A stretch of DNA of 64,000 nt from Micromussa lordhowensis (lineage: Eukaryota > Cnidaria > Anthozoa > Scleractinia > Lobophylliidae), in the NCBI GenBank assembly GCA_964020085.1, contig OZ026606.1:781560-845559 (forward strand), read 5' to 3'. Made by a program: the position numbers and the translations under genes. Of the stretch, positions 46,280 to 58,964 are shown one piece after another. Each line of letters begins with the position of its first letter. Position 1 is the stretch's first letter. The notes under the pieces are model-generated. The model was not told the DNA's origin and did no database searches. It worked only from the letters and a program-made list of their open reading frames with translations.

Positions 46280-47555
46280 AGACATCTCTTACTTCTAAGA
46301 AAAATGTTTTTGAGATCGCACTGTTTAGGTAAGGTAAATGTTTTAGAGTAAAGTCACGACACGATGTGTAACATTAACTGCAGAAAAAATGAAACTCAAC
46401 AGTAATACTACTGTAGAAAAAAACACCAGACTTTAAAATAAACAAGTGCGAGGATAATTGTGGATGATTAATGAGACCGATAGCATTTCTAAAGTAGCGC
46501 CCATTCCTGTTTTCACATTTTTATGTCGTAACTCCTTTCAGAATTTAGTGTGTATCACATTTCACGTTATAACTGTTTTTCAGACTTAATTGGTGCAATT
46601 CTCTGAAAGTCGGATTTTAGTGTTTTTTTCCGCAACAGGAAAGTGTCTTGATTTAAACCAAGGGTGGAGCTGTGACCTGTTTTTTTGCATTGGGGGAAGT
46701 TGCTTCTTACACTGGGGAGCAAACATTGCACTAGGATTTTCATTTAAGCCTCAGTGGTTAAAACACGCAGGATAAAAAATATTTTCGAAAATATTTTTCC
46801 TTTTTCCTTTTTTAAGTTTCACTGGTTCTGTGTGAAAGACTACTAGAGAAAGAGAATTTCCTACTGTTCTCAATCGAGAACACATTTCGTTCAAACAGTC
46901 TTTAAAACACGGTTCTATGGAATTGTGAACTCACGCGATTAAGGAATGAATACTTCAAAATGTTCCCCCATAATTTTGAAGAAAATTCACGAACGTAAAT
47001 TCTTTTTAAGAACAATGAGTTCCCGGGGCAATCTAATCAAAATAAAACGTGCTTAATTTTTTTCTTAAAACTGAAAAGGCAAATCAGCATTAGGTACGCG
47101 ACTTTCTGGCGGAAGCTTCTCCGGCCAATTTTTCAGAGTTCACGTGAATATACTTTACTTCATGAAAATAAAAGACATTGGGTCACTTATTTTCTTAAAA
47201 AATAAATAAAACAAACAAGACGAGTACAGCTGTGCTGGCAATTTATTCTCAGGATTAGTCACCTACTGTCTCTCAGAATGAAATACTTCGTGGTTCTTAG
47301 AGCAATTAAGTCATAACAATGCTCCTAGCCCTGAAAAAATAATACAGGCATTGTTACAAACGGGTGAATAGAGTTTAGGAAGGTACACATGTAGGGGCTT
47401 ACTGGAGTAGCTTGGTCTCAGAGGTCACGTGTGTCGCCCTGTGTTATTTAAGCTATTTTCCCACAATATTTGATGTATTATTGTTTCCGTGTTTTGTGGA
47501 GGTATTTGCCAAAAGTTCCACTTTTTGGTTTTAATGAAAATATAATATATCAGTA
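46280..47555. other. Non-coding, nothing recognised
   Basis: AT-rich spacer with no coding similarity. Confidence 0.35.
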
Positions 47556-47556
47556 A

Positions 47557-48138
47557 ATTATTTCGTGGAAGTTGGATTATTGTAACGTCCTTCTCTCTGG
47601 CCTCAGCAGTCACAAATTAATAGACTACATGTACAAAATTCAGCTGCCCATCTGCTTACAGCCACCAGCAGATATGAACACGTTACTCCTGTACTTAGAA
47701 GCTTACATTGGCTGCCTGTGTCGGCCCGTATTGACTTTAAGATACTTCTTCCTGTTTTTAAAGTATCAAATTGCCTGGGTCCTCTGTATCTTAGTGAACT
47801 GTTAAGACCATACATTCCTAATAGAAACCTAAGATCTTCTAAGAAAAAACTCTTAATTGTGCCTAAATGCAATCTTAAAACACATGGATATAGAGCGTTC
47901 TCACATAGAGCTCCCACTTTGTGGAACGCCCTACCGGATGACATTAGGCAAGTGGAACTCCTAGAACTGAACATTTAAGTCTAAACTTAAAACTCATCTA
48001 TTTAGGCAGTTCTTTCATTTATTTTTTACAAGTTTTTTAATTTACTATCTAATTGATTTTATATTTATACCACCTTTATTGTAAAGCACCGCTGGATCTT
48101 TGAGAAGCGTTGTGCTATATAAGTGATGTATTATTATT
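47557..48138 (+). mobile_element. 5'-truncated LINE (CR1/L2-like) 3' end
   Basis: Translations in two frames give LDYCNVLLSGL, ATSRYEHVTPVLR and LHWLPV-like remnants, then SARIDFKILLPVFKVSNCLG, LRPYIPNRNLRSS and APTLWNALPDDIR, the standard end of CR1/L2-type ORF2. It ends with GTGATG and (ATT)n. Confidence 0.85.
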
Positions 48139-48197
48139 ATTAATGATTGGCAATATTAGTGTAACGGAATGTGAGAAATTGTTGTCATTTCTTTCAG

Positions 48198-48339
48198 GTA
48201 AGACGCGTTTTCAGTCAAGAAGAGCAGTTGAGACCTGGGTGAACTGTTCATGATCTCATTTTGGATTGATCATACACCACGTATGTCTGAAAGTTACCAG
48301 TCAATACGTTAATATATCTACTGTATGCACCAGTGACCG
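48198..48339 (+). other. Exon-like segment, copy 2 (non-coding)
   Basis: Diverged partner of 46117-46276 (shared TGTCTGAAAGTTACCAG and ACCAGTGAC-type end). The acceptor TTCTTTCAG is kept, but the donor GT is changed to GC. Confidence 0.35.
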
Positions 48340-48344
48340 GCTAG

Positions 48345-49495
48345 ATATTTCTTAGTACTTCTCAGGATTGTTTTATTTTCAACTGTGCTGTCTAGCAACA
48401 ACAAAACATTTTAGAGGAGTTGAAAAGTTAACTTGAAAATAATATTATGTAAGAGCAAAACACAACGTTAAAGATGTTTTTTTTTTAATATTTATACGAA
48501 ATTACGAGGATATAAGCGTAAGAAGAAATAATCGTTTCTTTACATAAGGGAGTTTACACGGATTGAAAAATAGGGTTTAAAACATGCAGGTTAATAATTG
48601 GTGTGGAGTGTATAGTTCCTGTTCAAGTTTCATTGGCTCTGTGTAATCGAGTTGGCAAGGGCTTTGCTTTTTTTCTTTCCATAAAGTACTTTGGTCTACA
48701 AGGCGAGACGGAAAGCGATACATGTTTCACAACAGACGTACCTGATTATCGCGCAGAAAAGCCGCGAAATTCAAAGTCTGTTTCAAATTGTTTATTTCAA
48801 TAACAAAAAATATGATAATGTTATCCACTGCTATTCTGCAATGATTGAATTTACATGTTTCTGTTGTTCTTCACGCACAGCTCGGCTTGGTCAATATCCT
48901 TTAATCTTCCGTTCGTACATTTTTCAGTAAATTGTTGAACAGATAAGTTAATTTTGTGGCAGTTGTAAGTTTAAAGAGTGATATTTAAAACCTCTGAAAA
49001 TTGAACTATTCAGAATCTTTGTAGTAGTCGAGGGACAATAGCCATTCCGTTATTGTGTTTATCTTTGTCATAGGTATTGCAAAGCTCGTAATCTAGTGAC
49101 TCCAAACGGCAGAGTAAAGCTTTATTGGATAGTAAAGTAATACAACAAGTTCATCGCTATCAGAGGAAATAACACAAGATTCGTAAATTAAGGTTTCAGT
49201 TTGATCACAACATCTTCTTAATATGGATAGCAGCGGACATATGACAATTACAGAGTTTGCCTTATTCTGCTCTGATAACGAGTACACTGTTGTTTATTGT
49301 ACGCGAAAGATATGTACACTAATAATGTTTTATTAACTTTTATTGATTCTTGTTTGTAGCAATATTACAAATGAATAAATTACTTTTATAACTTTACAAC
49401 TTGTGTCAGTTTACTGAAAGCTATCCTTGCAAGACTCTTTTGCAGATGCCTTACAAATGACGAGTGACAGAAAAGAAAATTATCAATCTTGGAAT
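48345..49495. other. Non-coding, nothing recognised
   Basis: No gene or repeat family seen. Confidence 0.35.
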
Positions 49496-49499
49496 GAAA

Positions 49500-49925
49500 G
49501 AAAAAATTGATGTGGAACACCGCCACCTCCCCGCCACCACCACTAATTAGCATTTATTTTATAGTATATAGCAAGTGTTTGGAGTACTCATCCTTGTGGT
49601 ACAGTAACCCGTAATACACATGCGTACTAGATGAGTGTATCAATTGTAAGAAGTCGAGTATATTGTATGTAGTAACTGTAAGTATCTGACAACTTCGTGT
49701 CTTCGGGGTAACCCGAAACTAAAACTTCGGGTTACCCAACACGACGTTATCAGTAACTTACAGTTACGACATACTATATAATCAACTTCTTACAACTGAC
49801 ACACTTACATAGTGCGCATGCGTATTAGGGGTTACTATACCACAAGGATGAGTACTCCAAACTCTTGCTATATACTATAAAATAAATGCTAGTTAGTGGT
49901 GGTGGCGGGGAGGTGGCGGTGTTCC
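49500..49925. repeat. Large palindrome, about 180-nt arms
   Basis: The left arm (GTGGAACACCGCCACCTCC, TTTATAGTATATAGCAAG, GAGTACTCATCCTTGTGG) is mirrored by the right arm. The centre is a GGGTAACCCGAA / TTCGGGTTACCC hairpin at about 49707-49737. Arms differ at scattered positions. Confidence 0.85.
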
Positions 49926-50455
49926 ACATCAGTTTTTGCCTTCATTCCAAGATTGGAAATTTTTCTTTGGCCATTTCCAAAACTGGTCATTTTCATGGGA
50001 TCTGAAAGAGAAGGAGAGCGTCATCGAACTTAATACATTCAAACGCTTCCCGCCAAAAGACTTAGAAAAATTTTTATTGAAGTATGATATCAAACGCGCA
50101 TGCGTAAGTGCAAAGTTGTACCACAAGGATGGGAACTGGAAACTCTTGCTATAAAGTATAAAATAAATGCTAGTTAGTGGTGGTGGCGGGGAGGCGGCGG
50201 TGTTCCACATCAATTTTTGCCTTCATTCCAAGATTGGAAATTTTTCTTTGGCCATTTCTCAAAACTGGTCATTTTCATGGGATCTGAAAGAGAAAGAGAG
50301 CGTCAGCGAACTTAATACATTCAAACGCTTCCCGCCAAAAGACTTAGAAAAAGTTTTATTGAAGGTATGACGTCAAACGCGCATGCGTAAGTGCAAAGTT
50401 GTACCACAAGGATGGGAACTCGAAACTCTTGCTATAAAGTATAAAATAAATGCTA
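49926..50455. repeat. Two-copy tandem repeat of about 275 nt joined to the palindrome
   Basis: Two near-identical units contain TTCCAAGATTGGAAATTTTT, ACTGGTCATTTTCATGGGAT, AAACGCTTCCCGCCAAAAGA and ACCACAAGGATGGGAACT. Open frames across both units are similar only because the DNA is repeated. The ends of each unit overlap sequence of the palindrome arm. Confidence 0.85.
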
Positions 50456-51689
50456 GAAATTCCTTCCAAGATTGACTTTTATCTTTGACTTTTATGACAA
50501 ATTATCCAAGGATATTATTCCAAAAGCTCTTTGACCTGTACAATACCTGAAAAGATAGAGAATCTCAACTAAAAAACATAGAAATATTTTCCCCAAAGGA
50601 CTATGACATTTTACCCAAGAACATTATTCCAAAAGCCCTTTGACCTGTACAATACATTTGAATTGCGCCAAGACCGCAATGTAGCCGAAGTAATCAAACA
50701 ATATTTTCTTTTACATGCGCGTTTCGTTGTCCTACAAATGGCAGGAAAAGAGTCGCAGCGAAATTTACTTTCATCTCCGTTGACCTTTTCGCACTACCTA
50801 AGCATCTGTTACTCCTTGTCGATATTTCTCTTTAAGCGAACGAATCTCAAAATGTAATAGCAAGTACGCCTATTTTTTACCCTACTGAATACCTCGAGGA
50901 GTCGAGCTAAAGTTTTCTGTCACAGATTATAAATTCGATAAATTAGAAAAATATATGCTTTGGTATTACCGGGTGAAATAAAGCAAAGCTCAAATAATCA
51001 AATCCACAGTAAACATGTTAACAACATAACTTACTCGTATGTGCTCATCGCGTTCACGGAAAAAAAGCTAAAGAACTTTCCCGATAGCGTTCATGTTTTC
51101 GAAAGCCATCTTCCCAACCTTTAAGGTCGCCCACTGTTGATTCCTAAAAGAAACAAAAAGTAACAAAACTATTTCACCTCTATCCGACTTCACACATTAC
51201 GTTTAAATTAAAATAAAAGGGCAAGAATGAACTCAAATAAGATGCAAATTTGCCGCACGGAGTGTGCGGTAAACACCTATTTTCCTTCTTTTGAACGACA
51301 ACGATGATTTTAAATGACTGCAGTGAACTAAAATATGAATTAATATTTCCAAAGCGTAAATTATCAACTCCACCATAATCCTTTCTAAGCACGCTACAGA
51401 TAAAATTCATTTAATTGTCTAAAAAAGGCTGTAAAGGATGAAAAGATGACAAAATTTATTATTACTTGCATGTTCCACGTTTTACTTACGTCAAAGCTAG
51501 GGTTCAATTTTTAACGTTTGTGTCCAGATAGCAAGATCTTTTTCAATGAATGGTCGCAAGATAAAATGTCACTAAAGTAAAAAACATTCACTACAAAGTA
51601 ATATTTTGTGGCTGCTTACGCTCTTCCAGCTGTGGTGAAACCTGGTATGCATTGGCAGTTAATTTTCACGCACAAAGTTGTGTTGTGAA

Positions 51690-51780
51690 CGGTTGGCGCA
51701 GTGGTTTGGTGCGCGCCTCTCAGACGGTAACGTAAGGATTTCAGTCTCAAGTTCGAATCCCAGTTCTGACGTACCTGAGA
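51690..51780 (+). mobile_element. tRNA-like SINE head in duplication copy 1
   Basis: GGTTGGCGCAGTGGTTTGGT (A-box region) and AAGTTCGAATCCC (B box); the partner is at 54557-54645. Confidence 0.6.
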
Positions 51781-53599
51781 ACTTTCTTTCCTTTTACACA
51801 CTGAAAATACTGCAGATTTAAACTAACTATCCAGGGGAAAAGCTGATAATTTCTGGCAACATATATACTTTATGCCGGTTCGAAAGAAAAGAGCCTATAT
51901 TTATATTATGGACTGGAAATGACAACAACATGGCTTCAACCTTTAGCTCGCTGTAACCGATGTTCTTTTTGTCCGACATTCTGTTCTCAACTATCAGGCC
52001 GCTCAAACTGGATGTGTGGTTTTGTCATGAGACTTGAGGACGTTCTGCCCATTTTTACATTTTTTTCTTGGATTACGACCTACTCATGTCTGAGATGTAA
52101 AAAAAGTTGGGGGTCACCCTTCGTGTTGTGGAAGTAAAGCGCATCGGACGCTTGAGTAGATGTGATAGTTTCAAGGCAAATAGACCTAAATGTGTGTAGC
52201 AACATCTTTCAGCTGATATCACTCTTTCATGTAGATTTAGACCTACAGAAGACACTTGTAAGTCATGCACACCCAAAGCGAAATAATCAAAATTTTTCAC
52301 GTTCAGATTTTCTTTTTGTTAGAGTGGAGTGAAACAGCAAAGGAAGCGATGTTAGACAACACAAAAAGGGGTTTACCAACCCTTTAAGAAAGTAAAACTT
52401 AACCGATATCAGCCTTTTATCTCTGCTTAAATTTCTTCCTCAGCGCGCGCGCAACATGAATCTCAACGACCCTCTCTATTAACTGAAGTCACGCCCAACG
52501 AGTGGCAAGCATTAACTTTGTTCTTTGATCTCATTAATAACTATTTCTGTCTGATGCGTCGCCTACTAAGTGTAATGTCGACCATTCAGGATCTATCATT
52601 GTCATTAGCAGTAGAACATCTACCAAGGACAATAGTATCTTGCAGTCCATTTCCGCACCCGCACGTTTAGTGGTTGGTTAGAGTTCCAAGAACGACAGTA
52701 CCAATTTTAAGGTGGCTTGTTTATAGGTCTTACAGCCATACCATCCCCATTTTGACTGGCTGAAACTTCACTGTCTGAGCTTAGTCGAGTCGTTACTATG
52801 GTAACACCAATCTCAATCGAACCTTCTCTTTTGAAAATTTCATTCATCCTTCTTTTTTGAAAAATTTCTATTTTTAAAAAAGGTCAGAATTTTTCTTGAA
52901 GTAATTTGAATTTTTTTTTGGTATACGTAAAGTTTTTTTAATATATTGGACATATGTATATATAGTTTAACATTTTATTCATGGAGGTTTCGCTAGTATG
53001 GCGCCGCGGTGCTTTGGGTCACCTCCATCTCGTGTTTCTATAATTTCAATCACTATTTTTTGTAAGTATGGAGTAAATGTAATAAATCCAGTAATTGTGT
53101 GAAGCAGATTGCCTGACGGAGCCTAGACCGTGAAGTATTAGCGCATATGAAGAACGGAAAAAAAAATCAATCTATTGGGCAGAAAATTCACCTTTTAAAA
53201 AATGTGATCTCCATTTCAGTTGTGATTTTCTGTTTCATGTCAGTTCTTCTACACCTTTGTTCTTTCAACCTACATAAGGAAACAACACAAAGTATTCAAT
53301 TCAAAGAGTATTTCCACCATACATTTTACCAATAAAGTGTCCAATTTGCTGGTGGCTTATTAGATCAAATCAGTACACCATGAAAACACTCCCCTGAAAG
53401 TACACTGGGTCCTGCCAAAACAATACATTTCAAAAAATAATAATCTCGTAACAGCCCTATTACGACAGAAACTAAGAGAGTCTGACTGAGCAGGAGAAAG
53501 CACAAATAAATCCTCATTGTAAATGGTTTGAATCTACGAGTATCTGTAGTTTGTCTAGAGTGATTGTCTGGGTGAAGAAATTTTGAAACGAACTGTTAT

Positions 53600-53890
53600 C
53601 AGTGCTTTTTATGTTTCGACAACCTGAAGTCATCGTCAGAGGCAAGTGAAGTCTTTGTCAGTCTGTGCTGTTTATAAGTGTGGCCCACAGAAACTGATTG
53701 GTCAGTTTAGCTGTGATGGTACTGGCCGTAAGACTTGTCTACAGTTTGCACGGCATAGTCACTGTTAGTAGTGACAGGTGTTGGGTTTCTGTTCGTTTTG
53801 TCACTTTCAGTAGGTTATAATTGGTCAGTGTTTTGTGTAACAAAGTTGGCGATGTAGTTGTTCTTGTGAAAAATGCATTCAAGGTATCTG
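53600..53890 (-). mobile_element. Penelope-like element fragment with hammerhead-like motif (copy 1)
   Basis: The minus strand has a short remnant of the segment after the RT domain joined, by internal loss, to a terminal part with TGACGATGACTTC...GTTGTCGAAACAT. The latter resembles the hammerhead-carrying pseudo-LTR of these elements. It closes duplication copy 1. Confidence 0.5.
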
Positions 53891-54556
53891 TCGCAGATTT
53901 TAAATTTGATATATAATTAGAAAAATTATATGTTCTGGTACTACCGGGTAAAATAAAAAAGCTCAAATAATCAAATCCACAGTAAACATGTTAACAACAT
54001 AACTTACTCGTGTGAGCTCATCGCGTTCACGGAAAAAGCGCTTAAGAACTTTCGCGATGTTTTCGAAAACTATCCTCCCAAACTTTCAGGCCGCCCACTG
54101 TTGATTCCTATAAGAAACAAAAAGTAATAAAACTATTTCACCTCTATCCGACTTCACCATCAACATTACGCGTAAATAAAAGGGAGGGAATTAACGCAAA
54201 TACCTATTTTCTTTCTTTTGTACAACGACATTATGCTTTCTAAGACCGCTACTGATAGAATTCGTTCAATTATCTGAGAATGTTGCGAAGGTGTGAAAAT
54301 GACAAAATTTAGAATTACCTGTATGTTCCACGTTTTACACACTTCAAAGCTTGGGTTCAATATTTAACGTTTGTGTCCAGATAAGCAAGATCTTTTTCAA
54401 TGAATGGTTGCAAGATAAAATTTCACTAAACGAAAAAAACATTCACTTCAAAAGTAATATTATTGTGTGCGCTGCTTACATTCCTCCAGCTGACCAACTG
54501 CGCGCCGTTAAAACTGGTATGCATTGCTAGTCAATTTATCCGTATTCATTGTGTCG

Positions 54557-54645
54557 AGAGTGGTTGGCACAGTGGTTTGGTGCGCGCCTCTCAAGGCGAA
54601 CCATAAGGATTTCGGTCTCGAGTTCGAATCCCGGTCGTGGCGTGT
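54557..54645 (+). mobile_element. tRNA-like SINE head in duplication copy 2
   Basis: GGTTGGCACAGTGGTTTGGT and GAGTTCGAATCCC, followed by a T-rich tail. Confidence 0.6.
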
Positions 54646-55543
54646 GTAGAAACTTTTTTTTTCTTTTTACAAACTGAAATAAATTGACCAAAACTTCGAT
54701 GTGTGACAAATATTCTGCAGAGTCTATATATAAAATCCAGGAAGAAAAGCTGATAACTTCTGGCAACATGTACTTTATACCGGTTCAAAAAACCGCCTAT
54801 TTTTATATAAATTTATCTATAGATTGGAAATGACACCAACAAGGTTTCAAGGTTTCAACCTTTAGCTTGCTGTATCTGATGTTCTGCTCTCTTGACTATA
54901 TGACGCCCGGGTGTCGTTATGACGAAAGTTTCTTTCTAATCCAAGTTCACTACTAAGAATACTCTTAAGACAGTTATTATTACTTTTCATAAATTTCAAG
55001 GACAAAAACTGAGTGATCCATATTAGCTGGTACCCAGTCTCCCTGTTTTTTTTATGCGATATCAAGTTCTCCACTGGAGAAAAGATTGACCTATCCGACG
55101 GTCAAACCAGCACCCTTCATAATTGAAGGTTAACCAAATATTACAAAATTTTAAGCATGTTGTGATCGGCTAGCTATAGCAAGTAAGATGTCTAGATGTG
55201 CGCTATAACTGGATGTGTGGTTGTTTTGTATGAGACTAAAGGACGTTCTGCCCATTTTCACATTGTTTTTCTTGGATTACGACTTACTCATGTCTAAGGC
55301 GTAAAACAAATGTTGGAGGGCCACCTTTCGTGTTGTGGAGGTAAAGCGCATTGAACGCTTTGGTAGCAAATAGACCTAAATGTATGTAGAAACATTTTTC
55401 AGCTGATATCACTCTTTCACGTAGATGAAACTTGTAAATCTAGCACACCCAAATAAACCTTCTATCACATGTGGGAAGACAAAGCGCAATAATCATTAAT
55501 CACATTTTCTTTTTGTTTAAGTAGAGAACAGCAGGAAAGGGAG

Positions 55544-55639
55544 CGATGTCAGACAGAGCAAAGAGGGTTTACCAACCGTTTAAGAAAGTCAAACTTAACC
55601 GATATCAGCCCTACATCTCTGCTTCTCAAACTCGTTAAT
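55544..55639 (+). other. Small open frame of about 31 codons in duplication copy 2
   Basis: Begins MSDRAKRVYQPFKKVKLNRY. The partner in copy 1 (around 52350) is frameshifted. No family recognised; probably not a gene by itself. Confidence 0.2.
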
Positions 55640-55764
55640 AATTCATCAAGTTAAAACAAAGGAAATCACAGCCGTGAAGGAGGTTTGGATACCCGGTCTT
55701 AATTAGCATAGATTTTGACAATTTTACTTCTCCGTTTACTTCTTGGTTTTTGTTTCGATTGAGA

Positions 55765-55913
55765 AGATATATCAAACACTCGAAACAGTGTTTCATCGGC
55801 TATCCAAACACCTCGAATTTCGTCAAAAATACTCCACTGCGCGTCGTATTTTCGACTCTCTTCTCGGTGTTTGGATATCCCGATGAAACACTGTCTCTCG
55901 TGTTTGATATATT
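55765..55913. repeat. Foldback element
   Basis: GATATATCAAACACTCGAAA and ACAGTGTTTCATCGG at left are mirrored by CCGATGAAACACTGT and TCGTGTTTGATATAT at right. Absent from duplication copy 1. Confidence 0.85.
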
Positions 55914-57236
55914 ACTAAAACTTTCTTCCTCAGCGCGCGCACCATGAATGTCGAGGCGTGATCTTGCGACATGAATTACATGCACAGTAAGGATGCGCAG
56001 AAACAATGTGTGCGAACGGAGGAAATACCTCGAGATCGCTATTAGGTGATTGCTGATAAATAGGACTACGAGCCCGAGTTTTCTTTGAGCGAATTTTCAA
56101 AGGTCTACGAAAATTGTTTCTGTTTTTACACGAAAATACTCAGAGAAGCTATCAAAATTGTTTCGGACTTGTACAAGCATGTTAAAATGTCTTATCTATA
56201 TTGTTCAGATCCAAAAAAGAACATTGTGTGCAGGTGATCGATATGTCGTTTTGAAATTCTCAAATTGATTTAAATCTAGAGTGGCCAATAGTGGATCCTG
56301 ATAACTATTGCAATTAAACCATATACGGGTGAAGGACCACATGTACGCATAACAGACCTATTTTTCGTCAGGTTAAAGATGCTAAGAGGGCTTACCTGTA
56401 TTCTGGTGAAACGACTGATTGTCATGTTCAACATCATCAGTCACCTTGATTCTTAAACCTGTGGAACATTATTTAAAAAAATCATTTGAACAGAGCGTTG
56501 ATTTTCTTTACAATGGGGGATCGGCACTAACGCTAGCTTAACACAATTTGAATCATGCAGACAGTCCAAATTCAAAACGTGTGATCAGTCTGTGTCACGG
56601 ATAGAGACGTACAGGGGGGTTGAGAGAATTACCAGGTCAGTTCTTACATCCATCTATCTGCATTTCTCTCTACCAACAAACATTCCTCACCAAAAATTGC
56701 CTTGTAGACAGACGGACAGTTACAGTGTAACATAGCACTGAAGAAGGGCTAGGCCCGGAACGTCTGCTACGTAATTGACATTCTCTGGCACTATTTTATT
56801 ACTGTGTAACTTTTGAGCAGTTTAATTGTGGCCGTCAACTTTTCTATTAACTGTAGTCACGCCCAACGTTTGGCAAGCATTTACTTTGTTCTTTGGTCTC
56901 ATTAATAACTATTTCTGTCTGGTGCGTCGCCTACTAAGTGTAATGTCGACCATTCAGGGTCTATCATTGTCATTAGGAGTAGAACATCTACCAAGGACAA
57001 TAGTATTTTGCAGTCTTCTCCATTTCCACAACGGCATTTAGTGGTTGGTTAGAGTTCCAAGAACTACAGTACCAATTTTAAGGTGGCTCGTTTGTAGGTG
57101 TTAGAGCCATACCATCCCCATTTTGACTGGCTGAAACTTCACTGTCTGAGCTTAGTCTAGTCGTCACTATGGTAACACCAATCTCAATCGAACCTTCTCT
57201 TTTGAAAATTTCATTCATCCTCCTTTTTTTAAAATA

Positions 57237-57584
57237 CTACGCTTCCCAGTTGAGCGCGACACCACGCACGTTTCCACACAAAGTTTTGACGTCAAAACTG
57301 TGACTGTGATGGCAACAAGAATGTATCCAATGGAAACAAAGCGCGCGAAGACTCGACTAGGCACTAAGGCGGCGCATTTTGCTTTTTCCGTTATTGTCGA
57401 TTATGATGTGCGGTTTTTTTGTAGAGCTCCAACATCAACATGGCCAGTTTCAAGTTAAAGTTGAGTACGTGAAAGACTGCTTACACTGCTTTATTTAGAC
57501 GACGATGTTGCCATTGCAAACGTCAAAGTTTTGACGTCAAAACTTTGTGTCGAAACTTGCGTGGTGTCGCGCTGGCAAGCGTAG
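57237..57584. mobile_element. 348-bp MITE with TA target site
   Basis: The terminal inverted repeats of about 65 nt start CTACGCTTCCCAG at left and CTACGCTTGCCAG at right (reverse strand) and both contain GCGCGACACCACGCA and AAGTTTTGACGTCAAAACT. TA flanks both ends (57235-57236, 57585-57586). Missing from duplication copy 1, so inserted after the duplication. Confidence 0.85.
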
Positions 57585-58059
57585 TAGCTATTTTTGAAGC
57601 TATGTTTAAAATATGTTAGAAGTTTTCTTGAAGTAATTTGATTTTTTTTTGGTTTATCTAGAGTTTTGTTCATTTTCTATATATTTTACATATGTACATA
57701 TAGCTTAACATCTTATTCATGGGGTTTCCTAGTATGGCGCCGCGTTGCTTTTATACACCTCCATCTCGTATCTCGATAACTTCAATCACTATTTTTTGTA
57801 AGTATGGAATAAATGTAAATCCAGTAATTGTGTGAAGCAGCTTGCCTGACGGAGCCTAGACCGTGAAGTATCAGCGCAAATGAAGAACGAAAAATTCAAT
57901 CTATTGGGCAGAAAATTCACCTTTTACAAAATGTGATCTCCATTTGAGTTCTGATTTTCTACTTCATGTCAGTTCTTCAAAAACCTTTGTTCTTTCAACC
58001 TACTTAAGGAAACAACACAAAGTATTTAATTCAAAAAGTCTTTCCACCAAACACTTTAC

Positions 58060-58150
58060 CTCTGGTCTATCTTTTATCTGCTGATTAAATGCTCGGAGAC
58101 ATTAGCTGCATAAGCTATAAAATCCGAGGGTAAATAAAGTAATTTATTAC
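58060..58150 (+). mobile_element. LINE 3'-end fragment
   Basis: GCTCGGAGACATTAGC...AATCCGAG hairpin followed by GTAAATAAAG resembles the 3' UTR of the LINE ending at 36237. Confidence 0.5.
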
Positions 58151-58379
58151 CAATACATTAATAAAAGAATCCAATATGCTGGTGGCTTATTAGATCAAAT
58201 ACACCATAAAAACACTCTCCTGAAAGCACACTGGGTCCTGCCAAAACAATACATTTACTACAGAAACTAAGGGAGTCTGATTGAGCTGGAGAAAGCACAA
58301 CTAAATTCTCATTGCAACTGGGTCGAATCCAGGAGTACTTGTAGTTTGTCTAGAGTGATTGTCTTGGTGAAGAAATTGT

Positions 58380-58960
58380 GAAAGGAACTGTTGTCAGTGC
58401 TTTTTATGTTTCGACAACCTGAGCAGAAGTCATCGTCAGAGGCAAGTGGTCTTTGTCAGTCTGTGCTGTTTATAAGTGCGGTCCACTGAAACTGATTGGT
58501 CAGTTTAGCTGTGATGGTATTGGCTGTAAGACTTGTGTATAGTTTGCATATTGTATGGTATCTGTGTAGTGACAGGTATTGGGTTTCCGTTCCTTTAGTC
58601 AGTTTCAGTAGACTGGTGAGTGCTTTGTGTAATAAAGTTGGCGTTGTAATGTTCTTGTGTAAAATGCGCTCAAGGTATCTGTTTTCACGAGATACGCTAT
58701 TCAGTGTATCACAAGCTAGTTCTGCCCACCCCGTCAAAGTCTAAATAGTCTGTATGAAGTCAGGGCGAGGGATGATTTGTCTATGATAATATGTTGGTAT
58801 GCATCAGATTTCTGTACACTGTTGTTCATAGTTTGTTATCGTCATGGCTAATCAGGAAGTCAAGAAAAAAACTTTCCCATTGGGTAAAATGAATATCAGT
58901 GTTCTGTTCATTAAGGTGGTTGTGAAAAGTGTCAATTTCCACTTGGAGTACAGTGGTTTA
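58380..58960 (-). mobile_element. Penelope-like element fragment (copy 2)
   Basis: The minus strand encodes ELACDTLNSVSRENRYLERI then LHKN, the AQLVCDT-NRYLERVFHKNN segment of Penelope-like elements, plus upstream RTT-VYR-type remnants to about 58940. The terminal motif GACGATGACTTCTGCTCAGG with GTTGTCGAAAC is at 58408-58440. Confidence 0.7.
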
Positions 58961-58964
58961 TCCC

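Larger units (their letters stand above)
50920..53890. repeat. Segmental tandem duplication, copy 1
   Basis: Matches 53890-58690 in order: CAAATAATCAAATCCACAGT, CATCGCGTTCACGG, CCCACTGTTGATTCCTA, CAGTGGTTTGGTGCGCGCCT, TTCTTCCTCAGCGCGCGC, CTACTAAGTGTAATGTCGAC, GTGAAGCAGATTGCCTGACG and finally a Penelope-like fragment. No intact gene is contained. Confidence 0.85.
53890..58690. repeat. Segmental tandem duplication, copy 2, with extra insertions
   Basis: Same order as copy 1 but longer. Extra sequence lies at about 55625-55915 (foldback), 55955-56840 (unknown, ending in a Penelope-like terminus), 57237-57584 (TA-flanked MITE) and about 58060-58150 (LINE 3' end). Confidence 0.8.

Noticed and set aside
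49936..50370. Two similar open frames as a possible duplicated gene
   Set aside because: Similarity is due to the tandem DNA repeat, and no family is recognised.
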